Assembly (NCBI GenBank): GCA_009937575.1
Contig: JAACFI010000002.1
Span: 1 to 44,661, forward strand
Source of the DNA: Haliea sp.
GTDB lineage: Bacteria > Pseudomonadota > Gammaproteobacteria > Pseudomonadales > Halieaceae
DNA: 44,661 nucleotides
Direction of reading: 5' to 3'
Part shown: positions 17,791 through 24,834 of the stretch, piece after piece
How the letters are laid out: each line of letters starts with the position of its first letter
How positions within the stretch are numbered: position 1 is the first letter of the stretch
Made by a program: the position numbers and the translations under genes
The notes under the pieces: generated by a model
Told to the model about the DNA's origin: nothing
The model's database searches: none
Seen by the model: the letters and a program-made list of their open reading frames with translations, nothing else

Positions 17791-19011
17791 ATGCCACTGC
17801 AAGCGAAACTGCAGAGCGTCGATTCGATCAGCCACGTTGAAACAGGGGTACTGCACTCGCCGTTTCACAGCCGCACCTCGGCGCTGAACATCAACCAGCA
17901 GTGGAGTGTGTGGAACGGCTTCGCCTCGGCGATCTATTACGGGGACGCCCTCCTGGAATACTTCGCTACCCGTAATGCCTGCGCTGTGTTCGATGTGTCG
18001 CCCATGCGCAAATACCGCTTTCAGGGCGTCGAGGTGGAAGCCATGCTGAACCGCATGGTGACGCGGGACGTCACCGCGCAAAAGGTCGACACCGTGGCTT
18101 ACAACGTGTGGTGCACCGATGCTGGCCGGGTAGTCGATGACGGCACACTGTTCCGCCTGGCAAATGACGAATTTATGCTGTGCTGCGCTGATCCCTGCTT
18201 GGACTGGTTCCTGCTGTCCGCCGTGGGTTTCTCGCAGGTGGAAATCACGGACATCAGCGACGCGGTCGCATCGCTCGCCTTACAGGGTCCTACATCCTGC
18301 GCCCTGCTAAAGGCCATGGGCTTTGACGGCATTGATCATTGCAAACCATTCCAGATCATGCGCTTCCCCTGGAATGGTGGCGACATCATGATCTCCCGCA
18401 CCGGTTATACCGGGGACCTGGGTTATGAACTGTGGCTGGACCCGGGCCTGGCGGAGCCACTATGGGACGCGCTGTTTGAGCAGGGTAGGGTGTTTGGTAT
18501 CCAGCCCCTGGGTGACGAGTCACTAGACATGGCGCGCCTGGAAGCGGGATTTATCGCCCCTGACGTGGATTTTCACGGTGCCCTGCACACGGTCGAACTC
18601 CACCACGATCACTCCCCCTTCGAGCTCGGGCTGGGCTGGATCGTGAATTTCAAGAAGACTCATTTCACCGGTCGCGCGGCCCTGGAAAGAGAAAAGGCTT
18701 CCGGGAATTACCGCAGGCTGGTCAAACTGGATATCGAGGGCAACAAGCCGGCAGAAAACAGTGTACTGTACGCAGATAGTCACTGCCGCCGGGAGATCGG
18801 ATACGTCACCTCTGCCATGTGGTCACCGGTGGTGAAGGCGAATATCGCTTACGGCCTTATCGAGGCAAAGTACGCCGACGGCGAAATCTGGGCGGAGGTC
18901 TACCACCAGAAAGAACTGCGCTGGTACCGCAAGGTGGCTCGCTGCCTAAAAGTCAGCAAGCCCTTCTGGTCACCGGAGCGGGCGAAGCAGACGCCGCCAC
19001 CGGATTGTTGA
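17791..19011 (+). CDS. GcvT/DmdA-like folate-dependent aminomethyl- or methyltransferase, module A
   Basis: 406 residues starting at ATG 17791, with AAGGAG 8 bases before it and only 2 bases after the stop of the preceding flavoprotein. It has the GCV_T domain ('VFDVSPMRKYRFQG', 'VDDGTLFRL' with the Asp pair at the expected catalytic place, 'SLALQGPTS', 'ISRTGYTGDLGYELWL') and the C-terminal GCV_T_C barrel ('PFELGLGWIVNF', 'IGYVTSAMWSP'). The opening 'SPFHSR' resembles DMSP demethylase DmdA. Such proteins pass a methyl or methylene group to tetrahydrofolate. No GcvH or GcvP is present, so this is not glycine cleavage. The paralogue at 26953-28137 shares the unusual end 'TPP.D.C'. Confidence 0.85.
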   Translation: MPLQAKLQSVDSISHVETGVLHSPFHSRTSALNINQQWSVWNGFASAIYYGDALLEYFATRNACAVFDVSPMRKYRFQGVEVEAMLNRMVTRDVTAQKVDTVAYNVWCTDAGRVVDDGTLFRLANDEFMLCCADPCLDWFLLSAVGFSQVEITDISDAVASLALQGPTSCALLKAMGFDGIDHCKPFQIMRFPWNGGDIMISRTGYTGDLGYELWLDPGLAEPLWDALFEQGRVFGIQPLGDESLDMARLEAGFIAPDVDFHGALHTVELHHDHSPFELGLGWIVNFKKTHFTGRAALEREKASGNYRRLVKLDIEGNKPAENSVLYADSHCRREIGYVTSAMWSPVVKANIAYGLIEAKYADGEIWAEVYHQKELRWYRKVARCLKVSKPFWSPERAKQTPPPDC

Positions 19012-20412
19012 TCAGAACCCCACGTTGCCGCTTGGCATGGGCGGGTAGTCTCCCACGGTTACCCCGTCACGCTCTACCTCGGCAATCGCCTCCTCCATGC
19101 GATCGAGGCCTTGCAGCATAACGGCCTCGTCCATGTTCAGCGCCGGGTACATGCGCACCTCCGGATCATTGTCACAGATTGCCCAAACACCGCGCCTGAG
19201 CATCCCGTCGCGCACTGAGCGCGCCACGTGAAAACGCTCTTCCACCCCCTCCGGGGCACGAAAGGACACACCCATCAGCAAACCCAGGATACGCACCTCG
19301 CCAACGATGTCATAGCGTTCGCTCCAGCCATCCATTCGGGCTGCTGCCGCCTCCGCCAGGCGTGCGGCATGCTCGAGAACGTTGTCCCGCTCGTAGATTT
19401 CCAGGGTCTTGAGCGCCGCCGCGCAGCCCCCCGGAGTTCCGGCAAAGGTGCTGCCTGCGGTCGCCCTGGGGTTGTCCCCGAGGATGTCATCGCGGGCTGC
19501 AACGCCGGCGCAGGCCTCGACACCACCCGACAGGTTCTTCCCCGCCACCAGGATGTCGGGTACCACTTTGTAGTGTTCTACTGACCACATTTTCCCGGTG
19601 CGACCCAACCCGGTAAGTACCTCGTCGGCGATCATCAACCAGTCGTACTTGTCGCAGATACGCCGGATGCCCTGCAGGAAAGCGGGGCTCGGTATCCAGT
19701 TGCCACCCTCGGCCAACCCGGGCTCGACCAGTATGGCCGCCACGTTTTCCGGCGGTACCACGTACTCTGGCAGGTGTGTGTCCAGGTACCACAGGCAGTA
19801 CTCCACGTACTGCTCCTGGCTCATGCCTGCGGGTATATCTTCGGAGTAGGGGTAGGGCGCCTTCAGCACGCCACCTGCCCAGGCCTCCATGTACAGGTTG
19901 TTGTCGCTGTTGTAGGCACTGACCATCTTGGTTCCCAGGCCTTCACCGTGGAAACACGAGGTAAAGCTGATGATGTAGCGCCGGCGGGTGTAACACAGGG
20001 CCAGGTGAATGGCCGATTCCGCAGCCTCTGTTCCAGAGACTTCGAAGCTGAATCGCGGCAGCGCCCTGCCCGGCATGATCCGGGCCAGCCGCTCGGCCAG
20101 CTCGATGCGCAGCGGGTGTTCCCACTGGAAGCCGTACCGCCGGTGCGCATGGTGCACCGCCTCGATGATCTCGGGGTGACAGTTCCCCAGTGGGTTAGTG
20201 GCCCACCCGTTCTGGAAGTCGATGAAGCGGTTGTCATCCAGGTCCCAGACGAAATCCCCCTCGGCGCGACCCACGATCATTTGTGAAGGTGGCCTGAAAC
20301 CCTTTGCAATGCTTTTTTCGCTGGCGTCGCGATACCACAGGCCGTTGCGCAGGAGGGGCATGCCCCGGGCGAGAATCGCACGTGATTTGCTGCCGGGCAG
20401 ATCGTAACTCAC
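19012..20412 (-). CDS. Class III PLP aminotransferase (glutamate-1-semialdehyde-aminotransferase-like)
   Basis: 466 residues with the class III layout: N-terminal 'GDFVWDLDDNRFIDFQNGW', the phosphate-binding stretch 'FEVSGTEAAESAIHLA', the aspartate 'LMIADEVLTGLGRTGKMW', and the PLP lysine in 'ILVAGKNLSGGVEA'. The start is GTG at 20412, which overlaps the stop of the small PurU-like gene (GTGA); an internal ATG at 20361 is possible but would cut conserved N-terminal sequence. Sequence flavour is closer to the GSA/neamine-like group than to omega-aminotransferases, so it may act on an amino acid or shift an amino group. It ends one base after the convergent GcvT-like gene A. Substrate unknown. 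Confidence 0.83.
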   Translation of the reverse strand: MSYDLPGSKSRAILARGMPLLRNGLWYRDASEKSIAKGFRPPSQMIVGRAEGDFVWDLDDNRFIDFQNGWATNPLGNCHPEIIEAVHHAHRRYGFQWEHPLRIELAERLARIMPGRALPRFSFEVSGTEAAESAIHLALCYTRRRYIISFTSCFHGEGLGTKMVSAYNSDNNLYMEAWAGGVLKAPYPYSEDIPAGMSQEQYVEYCLWYLDTHLPEYVVPPENVAAILVEPGLAEGGNWIPSPAFLQGIRRICDKYDWLMIADEVLTGLGRTGKMWSVEHYKVVPDILVAGKNLSGGVEACAGVAARDDILGDNPRATAGSTFAGTPGGCAAALKTLEIYERDNVLEHAARLAEAAAARMDGWSERYDIVGEVRILGLLMGVSFRAPEGVEERFHVARSVRDGMLRRGVWAICDNDPEVRMYPALNMDEAVMLQGLDRMEEAIAEVERDGVTVGDYPPMPSGNVGF

Positions 20413-20786
20413 GAGGAGAACACCACGGTCTTATTGCCACGCACGATGACCCGGTCCTCCAGGTGGTATCGAAGCCCCCGCGACAGCACCAACTGCACCA
20501 CTACGCGCTCTAATTCTGCGTTGTCGCGCAGGTGCCATTGCATACCGAACTCTTCTGCAAGCGGGGCAAATTCCTCCCGAAACTGTTCGAGTCTGACATC
20601 CAGGGAATCCGCGCTGATAACATTGCGCATGTAGAACCAGCCCTGTTCGACTTCCGTGTAGTGGTTGGATTCGAGCAGTGACCCACCTCGCTCTGCCACG
20701 AACCTGGAAGCAGCCGCGACGATGGCCACTTTGTCAGGGCAGGATATTACCAGGGTATAACTGGACAATCGTTGTGCGTCGTTCAT
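20409..20786 (-). CDS. Short PurU-like protein: ACT domain joined to the C-terminal tail of formyltetrahydrofolate deformylase, catalytic core missing
   Basis: 125 residues in one continuous frame. Residues about 8-90 are a PurU-type ACT domain ('YTLVISCPDKVAIVAAASRF', 'GWFYMRNVISAD'). Residues about 91-123 match the extreme C-terminus of PurU ('VLSRGLRYHLEDRVIVRGN' then 'KTVVF'). PurU is normally about 280 residues and hydrolyses 10-formyl-THF to THF and formate; the roughly 160-residue formyl hydrolase core between these parts is absent, with its catalytic Asn/His/Asp region. Coupling to the aminotransferase by a GTGA overlap suggests it is still translated. It may be a decayed gene or a retained ACT sensor; catalysis is not expected. 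Confidence 0.8.
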   Translation of the reverse strand: MNDAQRLSSYTLVISCPDKVAIVAAASRFVAERGGSLLESNHYTEVEQGWFYMRNVISADSLDVRLEQFREEFAPLAEEFGMQWHLRDNAELERVVVQLVLSRGLRYHLEDRVIVRGNKTVVFSS

Positions 20787-20840
20787 GTCATTTTTAATCC
20801 AGGTATGAGGCGTGGTGGCAGGCCCGCCGGGGATTTGCCT

Positions 20841-20868
20841 GTACAGAGATCGTCAATATCCTCTGTAC
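20841..20868. promoter_or_regulatory. Inverted repeat GTACAGAG-N12-CTCTGTAC, possible operator
   Basis: Perfect 8-base arms (20841-20848 and 20861-20868) separated by 12 bases lie between the divergent PurU-like gene and the TetR-GNAT gene, about 25 bases upstream of a TATAAT box. The position suits a regulator site, perhaps autoregulation by the TetR-GNAT protein. The sequence is unlike the GAATGA-type sites at 31397 and 40921, so a different regulator may bind. Confidence 0.45.
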
Positions 20869-20893
20869 TTCTGTTCAATTTTTTGAATGCCTA

Positions 20894-20899
20894 TATAAT
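20894..20899 (+). promoter_or_regulatory. -10 box TATAAT of the TetR-GNAT gene
   Basis: A perfect TATAAT at 20894-20899 in an AT-rich patch. The sequence about 16 bases upstream (TGTTCA) is a poor -35, which is common where a regulator assists. It would give a leader of about 55 bases before the ATG at 20961. Confidence 0.45.
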
Positions 20900-20960
20900 G
20901 CCATTGCCGGGAAACAGTTCCAAGAACAAACGCCGGGCCAGACTAAAGAGGTTCTCACGC

Positions 20961-22085
20961 ATGGGTGGAAAAAAATCAAGAACAAACCAGGCTCTGCAGG
21001 CGGAACGACAGCGCCTGTTGATCGATGCGACCATGAGCGCGATATCCGAGTTCGGCCTGACCAGGTTGACCCTGGCCCGGATCGCAAAGATCGCAGGGCT
21101 GAGCGCCGGCACGGTCAACTTTCATTTTACCAGCAAGGAAGCCCTGCTGCTCGACACACTCACCTACCTTGCGGAAGAATTCGAGCAGAGTATCGACAAG
21201 GCGCTGGAGAGTGCTCAACCGGACCCGGCGAGTCGCCTCAGGGCGTTGTTCGAGGCATCCCTTAACCCAGAGATGACCGAGCCTAGAAAAATGGCCGTGT
21301 GGTATGCCTTCGTTGCGGAGGCCAGAGGTCGCGAGGATTACCAGCGCATCTGCGGTGCCCAGGACAAGAAAATTTTCGCCATCACCGTCGGACTCTGCGA
21401 TGAACTTATTCGAGGCGCGAAGGGCAGGAATTATATGAATGCCAGGGCGATGGCCAGTGCCGTGCAGGGCCTGGTGAATGAAATCTGGGAGGATATACTT
21501 TACGCAGGAGACGCGTACGACCGGGATGAAGCGCGCTTTATTTACCTGTCGTTCCTGGCCAGTGTCTTTCCCTGGGCATTCAGTGCACCGGAGGAGCGGG
21601 TAGGGTACGGCGCACCACTCAGCACCGATGATAAATCTCTACGCGTGGTGCGCGTAGGAAAAGCGCGTTTGCAGGAGGTCAGTTCCCTGTTCGACCTGTA
21701 TCGCCAGTTCTATGAGGAGCCCGCAAATGCCAAATTGGCGCGGCGCTTCATCGGCGACAACATCCGCAAGGAGCGTTCGCTGATATTCCTGGCGCTTGAC
21801 CGGGACGGCAGGGCCCTGGGTTTCACCCAGCTTTATCCGGGATGGTGCTCAGTGGCTGCGGCTCCCATCTGGACGCTCTACGATCTCTACGTGGATCCCT
21901 CAGCACGACATCGAGGCGTGGGGAACGCGTTGATGGAGCGAGCGGAAACCATGGCCCGCAAAAGCGGGGCCTGCCGCCTGGATCTGGAAACTGCGATAGA
22001 CAATTACCAGGCCCAGGCGCTGTATGAAAAACGGGGCTGGGAGCGAGACACCGAGTTTTACAAGTATTCGCTGGACCTCGGCTGA
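20961..22085 (+). CDS. TetR/BetI-type regulator fused to a GNAT acetyltransferase domain
   Basis: 374 residues from ATG 20961 (AAGAGG 10 bases before; the frame is open further upstream but without recognisable sequence). Residues 1-210 are a BetI-like TetR protein: the helix-turn-helix at about 35-54 ('LARIAKIAGLSAGTVNFHF') and ligand domain with 'MAVWYAFVAEARGREDYQRI'. Residues about 227-372 are a complete GNAT domain: 'LYDLYVDPSARHRGVGNALM' with the acetyl-CoA motif R-H-R-G-V-G-N-A at 316-323, and the closing 'NYQAQALYEKRGW'. The two are joined in one frame with no stop. The gene is divergent to the PurU-like/aminotransferase pair. Role inferred: sensing a substrate or acetyl-CoA state and controlling the island. 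Confidence 0.87.
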   Translation: MGGKKSRTNQALQAERQRLLIDATMSAISEFGLTRLTLARIAKIAGLSAGTVNFHFTSKEALLLDTLTYLAEEFEQSIDKALESAQPDPASRLRALFEASLNPEMTEPRKMAVWYAFVAEARGREDYQRICGAQDKKIFAITVGLCDELIRGAKGRNYMNARAMASAVQGLVNEIWEDILYAGDAYDRDEARFIYLSFLASVFPWAFSAPEERVGYGAPLSTDDKSLRVVRVGKARLQEVSSLFDLYRQFYEEPANAKLARRFIGDNIRKERSLIFLALDRDGRALGFTQLYPGWCSVAAAPIWTLYDLYVDPSARHRGVGNALMERAETMARKSGACRLDLETAIDNYQAQALYEKRGWERDTEFYKYSLDLG

Positions 22086-22113
22086 CAGTCGGGCAGCACA
22101 AACTAAACGGGGC

Positions 22114-23481
22114 TCACGCGTTTACCTGCAATTCATCCTGTGCGAGCAGCAGGGCCTTGCGCAATGCCGACACCATGTCATCTATCTGCTCGCGGGTGAT
22201 GATCAGGGGTGGCGATATGACACAGACATTGATCAGTGGCCGCACCAGCAGTCCGAACTGGTGGCAGTAATTATCCACGAGTTCGCCGATGGAGTAGTCC
22301 TGTGCCAGCAGTGCCTCGCCAGCGGCGTCGTTGTCCAGTCGCATCTCCACGGCGGCCATCAGCCCCGTGCCGCGAACGTCCCCCACCAGCGGCAGGTCCA
22401 GCAAGGTGCGCATCTGCTCCTGGAAATAGGGCGCGGTCTGCCTAACATGGTCCAGCAGCCCCTCTCGCTCGATGATGTCCCAGCTCGCCAGTGCCGCTGC
22501 GCAGGACACCGGGCTGGCTGACCAGGTATAGCCGTTGGAGTAATTGTTGCCGCCCGATTGCTCGCCGGAGATAGAGGCCATGAACCGCTCTGAGACCGCG
22601 AATCCTCCCAGCGGTACGTAGCCGGAGGTAATGCCCTTGGCAAATGTAATAATGTCCGGGGTCATGCCAAACACTTCCTCCGAGACAAACCAGTGCCCCA
22701 AGCGACCGAAGGCAGTGACGACCTCGTCGGCTATATAGACAATGCCGTGCTCCTGCACCAGTTCGCAACAGCGGCGGTTGTAGTCCACCGGGGGCACGAT
22801 TACCCCGCCGGAGGCCAGCACGGGTTCGGCGATGAAGCACATGACGTTTTCCGGCCCCAGTTCAAGGATCTTGTTCTCCAGCTCCTGCACCAGGTAGTCA
22901 CAGAGCGCCTGCTCACTGAAATCGGGGTCGTGGTAATAGGCGCAGGGGGAGCTCAGGAAGTGCACGCATTCCTGCCAGGTATCCATGGCGGTCTTATCGC
23001 GCTCCTTACCGGTTACCGAGGCCGCCAGGAACGTACTGCCGTGGTAGGCGTGCTCGCGCGTCAGGATATGCTTGCGGCCCCGCATGCCCTTGATGTTATT
23101 CGCTAACTGGCATAGCCGCAGGGCCGAGTCCACTGCTGTCGAACCGCCGGTGGTAAAAAACACCCGGTTCAGGTCGCCGGGGGTCTTTGCCGCGATTCGT
23201 TGCGCCAATTCGGTCTCCACGGGGTTGATGACAAAAAAACCAGTGGAGTAGCCCAGCTGCATGATCTGCTCGGAGACCGCATCGGCGATTTCCCGGCGAC
23301 CGTAGCCGGTCTGCATGCACCACATGCCGCCGGGACCATCCAGCAATCGGTTGCCGTCTTCATCGTAGATGTAGACCCCCTCGCCGCGCACGATGACCGG
23401 GGTGCTGTCGTCATCTCCCAGCGCGGGCAGGTAGGCCCAGGGATGCAGCAGATGGCGGTTGAAGGTGTCCCGTTCACTCAT
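22114..23481 (-). CDS. Class III omega-aminotransferase (putrescine- or beta-alanine-pyruvate type)
   Basis: 455 residues with the SpuC-type opening 'HPWAYLPAL', 'VIVRGEGVYIYDEDGNRLLD' and 'MWCMQTGYGRREIADAV'. It also has the phosphate-binding 'FFTTGGSTAVDSALRL', 'YIADEVVTAFGRLGHWF', and the PLP lysine in 'IITFAKGITSGYVPLGG'. Enzymes of this group move the terminal amino group of diamines or omega-amino acids to pyruvate. It starts where the Rieske gene stops (TGATG, one base shared), so the two are coupled. This suggests that the amine freed or exposed by the Rieske enzyme is then transaminated. No aldehyde dehydrogenase follows. Substrate inferred only. Confidence 0.87.
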   Translation of the reverse strand: MSERDTFNRHLLHPWAYLPALGDDDSTPVIVRGEGVYIYDEDGNRLLDGPGGMWCMQTGYGRREIADAVSEQIMQLGYSTGFFVINPVETELAQRIAAKTPGDLNRVFFTTGGSTAVDSALRLCQLANNIKGMRGRKHILTREHAYHGSTFLAASVTGKERDKTAMDTWQECVHFLSSPCAYYHDPDFSEQALCDYLVQELENKILELGPENVMCFIAEPVLASGGVIVPPVDYNRRCCELVQEHGIVYIADEVVTAFGRLGHWFVSEEVFGMTPDIITFAKGITSGYVPLGGFAVSERFMASISGEQSGGNNYSNGYTWSASPVSCAAALASWDIIEREGLLDHVRQTAPYFQEQMRTLLDLPLVGDVRGTGLMAAVEMRLDNDAAGEALLAQDYSIGELVDNYCHQFGLLVRPLINVCVISPPLIITREQIDDMVSALRKALLLAQDELQVNA

Positions 23482-24737
23482 CAGGCTACCCTGGACAGGG
23501 TTTCGAGGTACCAGTTGACGAATTGCTGCAGCGTGGCCTCGAACTCAGGGTGATAGGGGCCGGGCTCGAAAAAGTGGGAATTCACACCTTCGCTGTTGCG
23601 GGTGATGATGTACTCATCCTCCAGCGTGGTGTTGTGCCACAGCCAGGTTACCTTTTCGCGATCATAATCCACCCCTTCGCGGGCGTCGCCATTGACGAAC
23701 CATACGACTTCCATGTCGGTGGCGGTGAGGCTCCTGGGTATGAACCGGTAGAGAACACAGTGGTCGGGGTAATTGAGCATGAAGCTCAGGGGACCCATCT
23801 GGAAGTCACCGGCGCCGCCGTCGTAGTCTTGGATATGCCCCATCAGGGGAGCAACTGGCTGACCATTCTCACTGCCGGTGAGAAACCCGTCATACAGACC
23901 GTATCGGCTGTGGTAGACGCAGGCGCCGAAGGCCTCCGCATCGAGGTAGATGCGTTCGTAGCCGTTTCCCATGCCCTTCACGCCAGTCACTTCCTCGGTG
24001 CGGTCGAGCATGGCCTGGACAATCGGCTCGACCTTGCAATCGCGTTCCTTGAGGGTGTGCATGCGCGCGTAAGCGCGATGGGAGGTGGCGCAGTGGTAGC
24101 ACTCGAGGTAATTTTCCAGCACCAGCTTCCAGTTGGCATCGACCCTGTAGGTCTGCCGGTGCGCGACCTTTGCATGCTCCAGGTCATAGGCGCCCAGGGG
24201 CTGGGCAATGTTTTGCAGCGGGCCGCGAAAATCTGGCGCCCCGGGATCACAATTGACGAAAACCAGACCCATGAAAACCACCACGGAAGCCCGTTTCAGT
24301 CCGTGGTCAGACGGATCGAAACCTTCCAGGATTTCCATTTCCCTCGCCGCTTTCAGGCTGCCGTCGGTGTTGTAGACCCATCCGTGGTAGGGGCACACGA
24401 AGGTTTTGCGGTTGCCGCTAGACTCCTCGCAAACCCGCGCTCCCCGGTGGCGGCAGATGTTCATCAGGGCGTGAATCTCACCGGCGGCGTCGCGCACCAG
24501 GATGACGGAATCTTCGCCGATCTCCAGTAGCTGGTAGTCCCCGGGCGCGGCGATCTCGGATACATGGCAGGCGTAGAGCCAGCTGCGAAATACCAGTTCG
24601 GTCAGCTCCTGCTGGTACACCAGGTGGGAGCGATAGAAATAGGAGGCAATTGCATGTCCCGGCCGCTCCAGCTCGGCCCGCAGCATATTGTTCATCTTCT
24701 GAATGGAGTCGTCGACATCCGTGGCGATAAGTTTCAT
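23481..24737 (-). CDS. Rieske non-heme iron oxygenase, quaternary-amine (carnitine/betaine monooxygenase) type
   Basis: 418 residues from the ATG at 24737. A TTG at 24776 with GGGAG 5 bases before it is an alternative start. The [2Fe-2S] ligands are C95-x-H97 ('NICRHRGA') and C115-x2-H118 ('CPYHGW'). The mononuclear iron site is 'ENYLECYHCATSH' with H215 and H220; D374 is a candidate third ligand. E212 sits three residues before H215, matching my recollection of the bridging Glu205/His208/His213 of carnitine monooxygenase CntA, where most Rieske oxygenases have Asp. This points to hydroxylation and C-N cleavage of an N-methyl or quaternary ammonium compound. A reductase partner is needed and none is in the window. 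Confidence 0.88.
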   Translation of the reverse strand: MKLIATDVDDSIQKMNNMLRAELERPGHAIASYFYRSHLVYQQELTELVFRSWLYACHVSEIAAPGDYQLLEIGEDSVILVRDAAGEIHALMNICRHRGARVCEESSGNRKTFVCPYHGWVYNTDGSLKAAREMEILEGFDPSDHGLKRASVVVFMGLVFVNCDPGAPDFRGPLQNIAQPLGAYDLEHAKVAHRQTYRVDANWKLVLENYLECYHCATSHRAYARMHTLKERDCKVEPIVQAMLDRTEEVTGVKGMGNGYERIYLDAEAFGACVYHSRYGLYDGFLTGSENGQPVAPLMGHIQDYDGGAGDFQMGPLSFMLNYPDHCVLYRFIPRSLTATDMEVVWFVNGDAREGVDYDREKVTWLWHNTTLEDEYIITRNSEGVNSHFFEPGPYHPEFEATLQQFVNWYLETLSRVA

Positions 24738-24790
24738 CGATTTGCCATGCTTGGTTGTTCGTATAACAGGCCCCAAGTTTCTCCCGAGAG

Positions 24791-24816
24791 AGTATACTGT
24801 AGATCATTAAATGATC
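24791..24816 (-). promoter_or_regulatory. Promoter/operator region of the Rieske operon with a perfect palindrome
   Basis: On the minus strand a TATACT box (24791-24796) is preceded at once by GATCATTTAATGATC (24802-24816), a perfect 7-1-7 palindrome. A TetR-family dimer bound there would block the -10 region. The core GATCATT and outer bases resemble the sites at 31397 and 40921 (about 11 of 15 positions), so the same regulator may bind, more weakly supported. Confidence 0.45.
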
Positions 24817-24834
24817 ATACAATGTTTTGAACGC

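Noticed and set aside
17791-19011. Glycine cleavage T-protein
   Set aside because: No gcvH or gcvP nearby, the T-protein 'VNASN' stretch is absent, and the opening resembles DmdA; a different C1-transfer role is more likely.
20409-20786. Frameshifted full-length PurU
   Set aside because: The missing catalytic core is not found in any frame around the junction; the ACT part and the tail are contiguous in one frame, so it is a deletion and not a frameshift.
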